Of a stretch of 64,000 bases of DNA, positions 25,458 to 37,537 are shown piece after piece. A program made the translations under genes and the position numbers. The first letter of the stretch is position 1, and the number at the start of each line of letters is the position of its first letter. The stretch is from the NCBI GenBank assembly GCA_012295275.1, contig CM022670.1, forward strand, positions 38,479,751 to 38,543,750, written 5' to 3'. This DNA comes from Chrysomallon squamiferum (taxonomy: Eukaryota > Mollusca > Gastropoda > Neomphalida > Peltospiridae). The notes below the pieces were generated by a model, which saw nothing but the letters and a program-made list of their open reading frames with translations, was not told the origin of the DNA and made no database searches.

Positions 25458-25488
<31 letters not shown>

Positions 25489-25490
25489 AA
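25456..25490. repeat. (AAAT)n microsatellite
   Basis: About eight AAAT units. Confidence 0.95.
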
Positions 25491-25924
25491 GAAAAAGTTG
25501 TGTGGAAATCCACTAACATTCAAACCAATATTGATTAAATTCTTTAAAAATTAAACTTGTGATGTAACTTAGCACTGAAAGATTTGTTTATGTGGACAGT
25601 AAATATTTAATTCATTTACAACAGGTATGAAAATTGTTGACTGCCTTTTCATGAAGATTTTCTGTAAAAATGAGGAAAAAACTGTTCTCTGCCACCCATA
25701 AAAACTAGGGGAGGGTGACAAAAACAAACTTGCTCTCTGAAGAATAAAATATTTTTCCTGCAAGACTATTTTTACATAATGTCAGTAACACATTCTGTTA
25801 GATAAATGAGTACAAGTATATAAGTAAACTTTAAAAACTGATATTTTCAAAAATGAAATTGTCTCTTTAGTCTAGAGATTCCTGTTGTGTTTTTTGAGGG
25901 ATTTTTGTTTGTTCCTTATTTTAT

Positions 25925-26095
25925 TTTTGTTTTTTTAAATTTGTTTATATTGATTTTTTCATTTGTTTCATTTATATTTTATTTTATTCTTGTTTTATTT
26001 TATTTCTTATTTATTTATTTATTATTTTATTACTATTTTATTTTATTGTTATTATTATTACTTTTGTGTATGTGTGTATGTGTGTGTATTTTGTT
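25925..26095. repeat. T-rich (TTTA)n/(TATT)n/(TG)n low-complexity tract before exon 26192
   Basis: T-rich low-complexity sequence just upstream of the acceptor. The 82- and 61-codon hydrophobic open frames here are translations of it. Confidence 0.8.
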
Positions 26096-26191
26096 TTGGT
26101 TTCACAGTAGTTATTATTGTTACAACTTTTTATAAAACTAGGTTTTAAAAGTAAATCTTTTAGTAATGTTGAATTATTTTTATTGTTTCAG

Positions 26192-26272
26192 AATGCGGCA
26201 GCTCCCAGCCCAGGTCAGATGCCCCCACAAGATGGCATGCCGGCAGGACCGATGCCTCCTAGTTTTTTTCCT
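26192..26272 (+). CDS. Ssdp: Ssdp exon (81 nt, phase 0 to phase 0)
   Basis: Encodes 27 residues beginning NAAAPSPGQMPPQDG and ending GPMPPSFFP. This matches the SSBP motif AAAAPSP...NDGMPGGP-PPGFF that follows the LUFS region in all family members I recall. The acceptor is TTTTATTGTTTCAG and the donor CCT|GTAAGT. The exon is far more GC-rich than its introns. The serine before FF replaces the glycine usual in vertebrates. The reading frame runs into intron on both sides, so the ends are set by the splice signals. This segment is proline/glycine/methionine-rich and probably disordered. Confidence 0.95.
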
Positions 26273-27913
26273 GTAAGTATCAAAATACATCTGTCATTTA
26301 AATATATCAGTCCTTGATAACGTTATTTATTTATTTTTTAAATAGAAAATGATTGATAATATTTATCATCACTATTTACAAAGATTTGATGATATTTATA
26401 TAGTTTACAACAAAAATTATAAAAAAAATTTGTATCTTTTAAATAATTTCTTAATGAAGCATTTAGTAACAGATTTCAGAGAAAAGTTTTCAAAAGTCAA
26501 ACAAAAAAAGGGAAAAAAAGATAAATTTAATTTTTAGAATCATTTTCTTCATAAATTTCCTCACAGGGAATTTATAAAAGTTTTCTTTAAATTATTTTTT
26601 GTAAAGAATAAAATAAGTACAAAATACAGTAATAACATTGGTAAATAATAATAAAAAAGTACGTTGTGATTCATTTTACACTGATTAACTGTTTTAAACA
26701 AAAAAAGTGGGGAAGGGAAAAAAGAAGGAAAAAAAAAAAAAATGAAGTAGAACCCCAGATTCCTGGGCTCAGATAATTATGTGGTGTGACTCAGAAATAT
26801 TTAATTTTGTCGAGTAGTGTGTTGCCATGAAGAAATGGTTCAAGAGAGATAACTCTGTTTGAATCATTATTATTTAGCTGTTTTGTTAAAGGGTTGGGTG
26901 AAAAAGTCACAGAAGAATGAGCCATTCCAAATGTTTTGAAATTTTAAAAGTTTTATACGTTTTCTTTTTACTTTTATTTTTTGATAATGATTATTTGATA
27001 AGTAAGTTTTACTATAAAACAGTAAATTGTTCTAAAAATTTAATTTATTATTATTTTACAGATATGTTTAACATTAATATAGTATCATTGTTATTACAAA
27101 GAAATTTCTTATAATTATAAAATATTAAATAGAACAGAAATAGATAATTTTGATAACTGTTAGATTTCTCTTGTTTATTTAGAGCTGAAAAATAGACCTG
27201 ATTAGATGTTAGATCACTAGAAAATCTTTTTTTTTAATTTTCTCTTATTTATAATTTTATATATCAAAACTAGGCCAGCTTAATATGTAGGAGGTTATAT
27301 GGAAAATATTTATAACTGCTTGCTTAAGTTACATAAAAAGTAAGGTAGAGGTTTTTCTTTTTTCTTTTTAATTAATTAACATGTAAGATAATAAATAAAT
27401 ATATCTTTTTTTTTTTTTATTCTTTGTTCCCAGATTTTTTTGTCTTAAAAACAAAAGAATCATATTTGTGAATTGCCATTTTGTTTTTGTTATTCTGCAT
27501 AAAACCTGGGGGTATATTATTAGTTTACTTCAGATCAACAGGATATAGAATTAAATTTTAAAGGAAGACAACTGCATTTGCGTCAGTACTACTATTAGGA
27601 GTTATCACCCTTACAATGGCTTCTAAGACTTGAAAAAACAAACAATTATTAGGCTCTTTTTTTTTACATTTATGATTTTGTTTTAAGAGATTATTATTAA
27701 TATATATATTTTTTAAATTCATATTAGCAAATGTTAACTTGTCAGTAAATTACAAGCACTTTCAAAATTATTTTTTTTATTACAATGCTGTCAAATAAAT
27801 AAAATTTTAATTAAAAAATTTTTAAATATTTTTTTTAAATTTATTTTTTTTGTGAAATTCTGTTACATTGAAATAAAAATGTTGAGTCTGGATAAATGAT
27901 TTCCCTTTGACAG
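26273..27913 (+). other. Intron of 1.6 kb
   Basis: GTAAGT at 26273 and GATTTCCCTTTGACAG ending at 27913. AT-rich with poly-A near 26728-26742 and poly-T near 27406-27418. I see no gene or notable element in it. Confidence 0.9.
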
Positions 27914-27976
27914 CCTCCAAATTCCCAGCCGTCCCCACACCCACCGCCTCACAACCATATGATGGGCCCCAATCAA
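27914..27976 (+). CDS. Ssdp: Ssdp exon (63 nt, phase 0 to phase 0), likely cassette exon
   Basis: Encodes 21 residues, PPNSQPSPHPPPHN followed by HMMGPNQ. This aligns with the vertebrate SSBP3 segment GPPGSQPSPHAQPPPHNPSS followed by MMGPHSQ. That 27-residue segment is, to my knowledge, the difference between the 388- and 361-residue human isoforms. The acceptor is CCCTTTGACAG and the donor CAA|GTAAGT. Skipping it joins SFFP directly to PFMSPRYP in frame, as in the vertebrate short form. Its proline/histidine composition suggests a flexible linker; the effect on LDB binding is unknown from sequence. Confidence 0.93.
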
Positions 27977-28773
27977 GTAAGTATCCACGCCCGCTCTCTC
28001 TCTGTACATCTCTTCTGTTTTTATTTTTTTATTTTATTTGTTTTTAATTAATTAATTACATTTATTTATTTATTTATTTGTGCTTGTAGATAAATCTTGT
28101 AGTTGAGATCCTGTTGTCTTTTGAAGTAGCTAGATTATTCATGCTGTATAGAGATATATTCGTAAAACTAACAAGCTGTCTGAGTAAAAGAACAAAAAGA
28201 GGAGAGAAAAAATAAAAAATACACGAATTTGATGGTTTAATGTTTTTTTTTATATTTTTGAAAGTTTTTTTTGGATCAGTTTTTAGTTTTAATGTTTATT
28301 TTTACATGTTAAAATCATTGGTAATGAAATATGATAAATAGGTAAAAAATTATATTTAGATGATTTTTAAAATGGATGTCTAAAAAATGTAAATATAAGA
28401 ATAAAATACCTTTTAATTTTGGAAAGTCGAAAGTTGTAATAGTTGTTAATAAAAATAAATTAATAACGTATATTTTAACTCTTTAATGCTTCTTTGTTAC
28501 TACTGAATTTCATTTATTTGACTGAAGGAAATAAGATAAAGTATTACTGAATTCAAAAATAGAAAAAAAAGATACAAGTAGGTAACATAAAATAATGAAC
28601 ATAAAACTTACTTGGCCTGGTGTTAAGTGTATCTGTTTTATTTATTATTCATCTGCTGAAAAGAAGAAAAAAATTATACTATAACATAAATAAATGCTTA
28701 AAATTGACAAGATTTAAAAAAAAAAAAATTGTATTTTATACTTAGACCAGTACAGAAAACAAATTTTAGGTGT

Positions 28774-28921
28774 AAAAAGACGAGAAATGTAATGTTGATT
28801 TTGAAAACACATAAATAAATAAATAAATAAATAAATACAAATATGAAATGGAAAAAGACAAGAAATGTAATGTTAATTTTGAAAACACACATAAATAAAT
28901 AAATAAATAAATAAATAAATA
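28774..28921. repeat. Tandem duplication of a 78-bp unit ending in (AAAT)n
   Basis: Two copies of AGAAATGTAATGTT-GATTTTGAAAACACA, starting at 28783 and 28861, each followed by seven or more AAAT units. The repeated Cys/Phe/Leu-rich minus-strand frames reflect this duplication. Confidence 0.9.
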
Positions 28922-30409
28922 GTTCAGTAACACATGAGAAGCTTTTCTCTTAACAGACAACATAACTGTTTTTATTAACATTCACTACTTCACATCACAC
29001 ACCCTGATTAATACCAGCTCCTGCACAAATTACGATTTCAAATCTTCTGGATTTTTAATCGAAATGTAATCAGATTTTAGTAACTGAATAACATATAGTT
29101 TAGATTTTAAGCCTTTCTTAACATTTTTCGATATTGTTTTTTAACCATTGTATAGTGTTGCTCGTTCCTAATTTAATTTTGTTATTATCCTTTATTATTA
29201 TTATTATTTATTATTTTTTAAATGGTTTTGGTTTTCAGTATCTGTTGTTGCTTAGTTCAGCCCTCAGTGGATTTTATATCTCTAGCTTTTCATGCATTGA
29301 TGTTGTAGCTTCATACATCTTATTTACATTTTTTTTTAAATTATTATTATCATTTATTTTTTGTAAGGATCATCAGTATTTTTTGTTTTTTGCTCTTAAA
29401 TTATTTTAGTTAATAAAATTATTTTAAAAAGTAAATTTAATTTTTTTTTTTAAATTGCTGAAATTCAATTTTTTTTTATCAGCACACTTTAAACATTTCA
29501 GTCTTTTAAGGTGTTTTGTGGGCATACGTAGGCTATGTAGAATATTTACTTCATGCTCAGTTAAAAACAATATGTGCATCAAGTAAATAAATTATTTTAA
29601 ACAAATAAATGTTTATAGTTTGTTGTTTATTGGCTATTCTTTGTTATGTATAAATCATTATATATCATACAGTAAGGAAGCAGTATCTTGCTTTTATTAA
29701 TATTTTTTAATTTATTGTTGTAACATTTAGTAAATTTAAAGATATATGAAAAATGTAGATTAAATTAAATAATAGACTGCAGTTCTGTCTGCAGTTGGAA
29801 GTTCATTAATTAAAAAAATATATATTTTACACAAAATTTTAAATTTTAAATTTTAAAAACAAATTTTTTATCAGAAAAGACCTTTGTTTTTTTGAATCAT
29901 GTAAGTGAAATAAATGTGAATATTCAGAAATTGTGAAATTTAATTAATTTATTTATCTTTGTTAATAAAGTACTGATTGAGCAGTTCTTGTTTTTCGACA
30001 TTTTTAGTAAAGCAAAGACAACTCTTAATACCTTTATGAATATATCTATATGTGCTAAAAACAAAAAATCACACCAGCCTGAGCTGTCACAAACCTATAA
30101 CAGATAATGAATGGTTTTAGTTTTATTTGAAACAATTCTGCTTTTATTTGATTTATTTATTTATTTATAATTTTTATGTATTGTTTATTTATTGAAATTA
30201 CATAATAATAATCATAATAATAATAGATAAATAATGGTAAAAATAGATGTTAAGATTTAGAATTATTGTAATTACCTGTAAAATACATATTACCCATCAG
30301 ACTGAGCCTCTGTTCTTCATAAAACTAGATGGTTTTTCTTTGTTCTTTTTCTTTTTGGTTGGGCCCTGAAATAAATAAATAAATAGTTTTGTTAATGACG
30401 TACATATCA

Positions 30410-30410
30410 T

Positions 30411-30443
<33 letters not shown>
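30410..30443. repeat. (GT)n microsatellite
   Basis: About sixteen GT units. Confidence 0.95.
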
Positions 30444-30444
<1 letters not shown>

Positions 30445-31530
30445 TATTTTTTTCTTTAATAAGGTTCAGCTGTTGTATTTATGTAATGAATAGTTGTGGT
30501 CTTTTTTATATTCTGAATGCTTAATAAAATATTTTTTCAATAAAAATTGATAATAATAGTAATAATAAATAGAAATAGATGACATATTTCAAAATACATT
30601 GGAAATAGTAACTGTTTTAATGAATGCTTAATAGCTTTTGAAAAAAAAAAAAATATATATATTTAATATTTTATTTGTATAATTTTGTTGTTGATAACTT
30701 TAATTTAAAAACATTAAAATTTTCAGAAAACAGACACTTATTATTTAGTATAAAATTTCCAGTTATGAGATTATTTTTCAACGTTTCAGACTATTCATAT
30801 GGTAAAAATCTATTCCAATTTATTGTGAATAATAACTGAACAAACATATACAGATGCAAAAATTTAATATATGTGTATATGTATACATATTTATGTAAAA
30901 TTTCAATTGTAATGTTACTTTGGGAGATGATAAATTAAATTTTAGTGTTTTTATTAATTTTACAACTTTATCTTTGATCGTTGTCCATTTTTAATAATGC
31001 CATCATCATCAACAGTTAATGTTTCAAAGACGAATATAAAATTGTAAAAAGATTTTTTTTATGATAACATTTTTCTTTATATTTATTTATTTATTTCATT
31101 TTATTTTATTTTTATTTATTTTTTATCTCAGTAATCAATATTTTTATTTTAGTATATTCTTGAATATATTATTTCTATTTTTTTTATTATTTATTATTTA
31201 CTTATTTCAAAGATTATTATCCGAATATTGTATAATAATGCATTTTATTTACCACTGGTTATATAATTCATTTAGGACATACTATGCCTCCTTTTCTTAA
31301 AAAAAATAAAATAAAATAAATAAATACATAAATAACAAATATGAAATAAAAATGTTTTGTCACAAATATGTTAGATAAAATTGCTTCAGTGAAAAACTGA
31401 AATATTTTTTCTTATTATTTATAAAATATTTTTAAAAACTATAAATTCCAAATAATATTCAATTCAGTAATGAAGTTTTAATTTAAGTTATATTCTTTTT
31501 CTTGATTACTTGAAATTAAAGGGATAAAAT

Positions 31531-31531
<1 letters not shown>

Positions 31532-31569
<38 letters not shown>
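31532..31569. repeat. (AAT)n trinucleotide microsatellite
   Basis: About twelve AAT units. Confidence 0.95.
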
Positions 31570-32020
31570 CTAACCCAGCTAAAGGAAATAGTGTTTCATT
31601 TTCTTAAATGTTTTGTTTTAAAATTAAATATTAGTTTTGTTGTACATTTAACCGGTTTGGAATAGTGATTCATATTATTTTATTTTATTTAAAATTTTAA
31701 CTATTAGATTTTATAATATTTAAGAATTTAACTTCTTTTTTTAAAGTTACATAAAAACTATTCTGAATGAAAAATATAATCTTTTAGAGCAGAATTTGTA
31801 TTAAGTTTCTTAATAAACACACCTTTTTTTTTCTGTACATTTCATCTGTAATATTATGGAAATTTAATGATAATATTGGAAATATTTAATAAATATTCAT
31901 CAGTTAACATACTGGGTAGCAGTATTAAAGAATTGTAAGCAATTACATTTATACTGACCAAAAAAAGTTCAGGGTTGTAAACTATTTCGTAAAATTTATT
32001 TTGTTAGTATATGTATATTT

Positions 32021-32053
<33 letters not shown>

Positions 32054-32057
32054 TATA
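32021..32057. repeat. Poly-A followed by (TA)n
   Basis: An A run of about 15 merges into about ten TA units. Confidence 0.85.
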
Positions 32058-32604
32058 ATTGTAATCATTATTGTTCTATTCTTTTTCTTTTTCTTTCACT
32101 TTTTTTGTAATTTTTGTTTCAATTAATTTTTTTTAATTATTATTATACATTTATTTTAATATTTTTAAAATAATTTTGTGGTATAATGAGCTGTTGTAAA
32201 AATGGTATTAATACGTGATGTATGGTACAGTATGTCATTTCACGTAACAAGTTTGTGAAAACTAATACACATACCAATCCATTTTGCACGAGATAAAACT
32301 TTGATAGATATCTGATAAGAACGTTGAAAGCTCGCCAACTTAATAAGCAATTTATATGTTTGTTATTAGATCTAGTTCACTAGTCTAATGAGAACCAAAA
32401 ACCTGTCTACAAACAGAGAATTAGAAATGTTCTTCTTGTGGCAGATGTGAATTTGCTAGAATCTTCACTGAATGTTTCTTAACACAACTTTGACTTGTAG
32501 TGTAATGGAGGGAATTGAAGGAGTAATTAGTTTTGAGTCTGATGATTTAAATTTTTATATTTGTTTTATTGTGAAAATTATTCTCTCTGAACAAAGTGTC
32601 ATAC

Positions 32605-32606
<2 letters not shown>

Positions 32607-32660
<54 letters not shown>

Positions 32661-32665
32661 TGTGT
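32607..32665. repeat. (TG)n microsatellite with one GG interruption
   Basis: About 28 TG units with a GGG interruption near 32656. The Cys/Val open frames here are repeat translations. Confidence 0.95.
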
Positions 32666-33769
32666 TTACAAGTGTGACTTACTGGCTATGTTTGTACATG
32701 CTTTTAAACAAGTACTTTCTTTTTTTTTTTTTTTTTTATCCTTTTGCAAAGAATGTTCAGTCATATTTTTTTTATTATATATATATATTTTTTTAACTTG
32801 AATACAGATTTATTTAACAAGTTTAGACCCTGTTTTAATTAATAAGCAAAACTTGATTATATTTTTTATTTTGTCGTGATTTATTTCTTTTAACTTAGTT
32901 TGCTGTTCAAATAATAAGAAAATAAAAAAGTCAAAAATAATTAACTACCGTCACCAGTGCTACAATATTTCAGTCTGTAATTAAACTATTTCATACATAA
33001 TATTAATCTTTATGATATATGTATACACTGACATTTCAATTTGTATAATTAATAGCAACCACAAATTTGTTTTCATGATCAGATGACAAGTATGTAACTT
33101 TACAGTTCAGTACTTTTTCACTTACAGTAATGTATGTTTGTGTCTTCTAGTACATTTAATTGAATACTGAGGGGAGGATGGTAAATTTGAATATTTTTCC
33201 AATGCAAATCATAAAATATGTGTTTATTTTATTTTTTTCTTATTTTTTATATTTTTTTTTTTTTTTTTATTTTACCATTATTATTAGTAGTAGTATGAGT
33301 ACTTTTTTTTAATTTTAATTTTTTTTCATAATTTAAAAAAAAAAAAAAAAAAAAAAATTATGCACATTTTTACCAGTACCACCACCATCCCCCTTGTGTG
33401 TCCACCTTTGTCTGTTTACATTCCTATGGTAAAAGATAAATTTTTAAATATTTGTTGGGATGTTGATGAATTCCTGTTTGGCATAGCTGAGAAATTCAGT
33501 AAGCATGGTAATGAATTCACACAGCAATGAGCCATTTTCAGTGTGAAACCGAAGACAAAAAAGATTTGGCAGAAAATTGTTTTTTCATTTTTCTCTACAG
33601 AATGCCGGCTTCTCAAACAATTGATGTTTTCATGCTACAAAGCATATTTTTTAAACATTTTAAAACAAACAAACCAAAAAAACAAAAACAACCTCATCTC
33701 CATGCCAACAAGTTTTAAAAAAAAAAAGAAGAAAAAAATGGAGAAGAAGTAAAAGAAGCTAATTTGTCC

Positions 33770-34220
33770 ATCATACAGAAGAATGTATTATATTTGTCAA
33801 TTTAAACTTGTCAAAACAGCTCAGCTTAATTCGTGCAGTTGTTAAAAGCTTTACTTTATTTGTGCGGCTGTCAGAAATGTGTAAGAAGAATCCATTAACG
33901 TAATCAGGATACATGATGCAGCTAATGGCCAGAATGTGGTGCTGCGTAAACATTTGCTTCTGCGTTGTCACTGATAAATGTCTTCGGCCGCCTCATCCAG
34001 CAGGCTCAGGAAGTTGGGGGTGCCACAGGGACCAAGAAAAATAGCTTTACCTTAGATTATTCTCCGACTTCATACAACAATTTATGTCTGCAATAAAGTA
34101 TACCGTCGTTTATCACCATTTATTACCAAAGTCTTGGCCTTCGTGGATAAGACGACGTTGGTATGGAGATGTTCGGCCAGTTTAAATATTAAAACATTAT
34201 AGAGTGTTTGTCATCAAGAT
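33770..34220. other. Mixed-composition island, candidate regulatory element
   Basis: About 450 bp with balanced base use, several CpGs and a CGGCCG palindrome near 33985, in a 10.8-kb intron that is otherwise low-complexity. It includes TAACGTAATCAGG (TAATCA core), GCTGCGTAAACA (forkhead-like) and GATAA sites near 34148 and 34218. The minus-strand 66-codon frame has no recognisable similarity. Best guess is a conserved intronic enhancer; unproven. Confidence 0.4.
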
Positions 34221-35115
34221 AAAAGACCTGTCACTGATAAAAAAAAAAAAAATGAAAAAAGAAAAGTGTTTTTTTAAAAGTGAAAATAATGTATGTGGTG
34301 GAGTTTATCCTATCACGGAAATTTCCGTCTTAAAAGTTTGTGAAAATTTCAAAATGGCTGTTGTTGGTTTTTTCGAAAATTAGTTTTCAGAATTATCAGT
34401 TTATCATCACAACTGTTATATCAGTTATAATTTTTTTTTTTTTTTTTTAAAAGATATATTTTCTTCATTTTTTTTTTGTGTATTTTTTTTTGTTTTGTTA
34501 TTATTATATATTTTTTTTTTAATCATTTTTCAGTTACGATTTTTTTGTTTTTTATAATCCTTTCCTTTGTAATTTTTTTTTTCTATCATTTTATTTTTTC
34601 CTCTGTATAATATAAATTGAATGCTTCTGCACATGTAGTTTGACAATATATCAAAATTAAATTTAATGAAATTTATTTTTTCTTTCACTACCAAGACTGA
34701 ATCGTGTTACAGTTTTATTACAGCAACATTTTTATTATTTATGAAATAAATGTTTTTGCTGAGGTAAATTAATGGGAAATGACTTACAAGAATTTATTTA
34801 AAAACCAAAAAAAAAAAATATTCTCCTGTTAATGGTATTAGATTAAGTAACATTTTAATAGCTTAAAACAATAAATTAAAAATCACAAAGAAGATGACAC
34901 ATTTTTGAAATGTTGGGGTTTTAACCATGTCTAATAGGACACCGAAAAAGATTAATGAACCTTTGCAAAATACAATTTGTTATTTTTAATTTTTTAATTT
35001 TTTTATACTGAAATATTCTATATATTAAATATATATTCTATATATGTAGTAAAGTCTTTAAATAATGATTGTAATTCATATACATAAACATAAATTATTT
35101 AAAATTTGTAAGATA

Positions 35116-35118
<3 letters not shown>

Positions 35119-35189
<71 letters not shown>
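35119..35189. repeat. (CA)n microsatellite, about 35 units
   Basis: One of the longest perfect CA runs in the window. Confidence 0.97.
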
Positions 35190-36023
35190 ACTAGTATTCA
35201 GAACGTAAGCAATACATCAAGTGAACAAAATAACGGTACTTGAGCAATAAAAATTCATAACATTCATTATACACACACAATATATATCTACTGTTTTGAC
35301 AAGAGAAATCTGCATTTTCATTATATTAGTGAACATTGTTGGAAGATTGAAATTTTAAACATGGTTATTAGATCAGGGAAAAACACCAAGCTAATCAATA
35401 TCCTGTTCTTCGCTTCCATTTGTTTTGTATAATAAAAACATTTTATGTATATCATTCTTTCCAACATCACTTCATTTCCAAACAAAATAAAAAACCCACC
35501 CAACTGTTAGCTTTATCTTACAGGCAAATTATATTATTCAGAATCTATGTTGTGCTTTTGTAGACTGCAAAAAGTCTTTATTAATAATGCACACGTTTGA
35601 TAAATTGTTTTTCAGTTCATTTGTCAGTTGTACTTAGGAATGTACTTTCATGTTTTGTATTCATTGAAAATTAATAAGCAGTTTGATCAGTTCTGTTTAG
35701 TTTCATTACTTGTTTATTTATTATTTGTTGATGTTATTATTGTTATTATTAGTATTATTATTATCATTTTTTTTTATCATTATTTCTTTCTTTTTTTTTT
35801 TTTTTTTAATTACTTATTCTGAAATATTTATTATTACAAATGAAAATTGAATATGTTTTGTCACAGAATAGTAAAAGCAACAATAATAGTTAAAAGTAAT
35901 AATAATATCTGTTTAACATGACAGTGTTAGCAATAATAATAATAAAAATAATAAACATTGCTAGCATATTTTACTAAGTACAAATAAGTTACTAGAACAT
36001 GCTACTGTTTGATGGATTATCAA

Positions 36024-36026
<3 letters not shown>

Positions 36027-36067
<41 letters not shown>
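36027..36067. repeat. (TC)n microsatellite
   Basis: About twenty CT units on the + strand. The large arrays near 62.6 and 63.7 kb are in the opposite orientation (GA on +). Confidence 0.97.
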
Positions 36068-36071
<4 letters not shown>

Positions 36072-36099
36072 ATTACATATTAACAACTATGTTTGTGTA

Positions 36100-36240
36100 A
36101 ATGTGTTGGCAAATGTTGGTCCATTCTGTGGTTAATTCTGTCTGATAGGTTTGAATTCCCTGACCGGCCAATGAAATTGGCTTTCTGTTCATGAAGGCAC
36201 CTTATTACCAGTCGGTTCTGATCATTAATTTCCTGGCTTT
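36100..36240. other. Mixed-composition block with inverted CCAAT pair
   Basis: GCCAAT (36167-36172), spacer GAA, ATTGGC (36176-36181). These are two facing CCAAT boxes (NF-Y-like) inside about 140 bp of non-repetitive sequence. Confidence 0.3.
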
Positions 36241-36724
36241 AAATTATACACACACAAGTGTGCTGTAGTTTTCACAAAGCAGACAGCTTTTAAAGACACA
36301 ACCAGGTCCAAAAAAAACAAAAAAAAAAAAAAAAAATTAAATAAATAAAATGTTTAGAAAATCTTAATCGTATTTTATGTCCACATCCATTCTTTAGTTT
36401 TCACAAGCAGATATTTTTTTTTTTTTTTTTTTTAAAAATGAAGAAAGTTAAATTAATAAAAATGTTAATAATGAAAAATAAAAATATAAGTATGTTTTTA
36501 AAATAAAATAGAAAAGAAATGAAATAATAATAATAATAAAAATGAGTAAATAAATAATTTTCAAAAATTTAAAAAATACTTTTAAATATATATATATATA
36601 TATGTTTTATGTAATGAAAACAGTCTAAAAATGTAATAAAAAATAAAGATTAATAGATAATTAAATAATAAAAATATAAATGTAGTTTTGTAATGAATGA
36701 AATTTTAAAATTAAATGTCATATT

Positions 36725-36727
<3 letters not shown>

Positions 36728-36759
<32 letters not shown>
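36728..36759. repeat. Poly-A tract of about 31
   Basis: A long uninterrupted A run on the transcript strand. Similar runs are at 37238-37259 and 37303-37321. Confidence 0.9.
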
Positions 36760-36761
<2 letters not shown>

Positions 36762-37457
36762 CTTTACAAAATGACATTTATATTATGAGAAGAAATAATG
36801 GCAGTCATTTCCTTAAATTTTATTATTTCTTTTTATAATATTCACTTCAAAAAGACAAAATACGGGATTTAAAATGGCTGTCTTAATAAAGACTTAGTTT
36901 CAATAGTGGGAACAACAAATTTTTACTGTTTGCAATACATTTTTTAAATTATTTAAAAAAAATTAAATAAATAAATGAAAAAAAAAAAGATTAATCACAG
37001 TCATTTGCAGAAGAAGAATAAAAAAAATTAAAACTAAATATCCATTACAAATCTATTTTTCAAAAAAAAAAAGAAAATGCAGTTGTTATGGCTTGTTTAA
37101 TAAACACTTGTTTTTGATAAGAGGAGTAACACATTTTACAGTTGACAGGATATTATTGTATTAAATTCACAGAAATTTTTAAAAAAATGTTAATAAAATT
37201 GGGCTTAATGTCTTGGCACAGTTTAATCATTTTTCAAAAAAAAAAAAAAAAAAAAAAAATTTGAATTATTTTCATATCCACAGATTTGATATCAACATAT
37301 ATTAAAAAAAAAAAAAAAAAAATTTAAGACTTCTGGGAAATGGCATTAATGATTAATAATGTTTTAACTTGATATTAACACACAAAATAATTATTATTTA
37401 AATTTCTTATTCTTTTTTCTTCTCATTTCAAATGATTTCTTTTACTTGTTTTATAAT

Positions 37458-37467
37458 CTTTCTTTCT

Positions 37468-37507
<40 letters not shown>

Positions 37508-37537
37508 TTTTTTTTTTTTTTTTCTTTTTTTTTTTTA
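37458..37537. repeat. (TTTC)n microsatellite passing into poly-T
   Basis: About eleven TTTC units followed by two T runs. Confidence 0.95.

Larger units (their letters stand above)
3603..26191 (+). other. Intron of 22.6 kb
   Basis: Bounded by GTAAGT at 3603 and TTTATTGTTTCAG ending at 26191. It contains no recognisable gene. Contents are described in separate entries: minisatellites at 4103-4304, 5520-5890, 13440-13805, 16315-16690 and 18780-19340, many microsatellites, and islands of ordinary complexity at 13800-14170, 15880-16275, 17500-18110, 18240-18700, 20100-20310, 21590-21760 and 24940-25320. The stretches 6660-10420 and 22200-24940 are plain AT-rich intron with poly-T and TTTA tracts, and I see nothing else in them. 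Confidence 0.85.
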
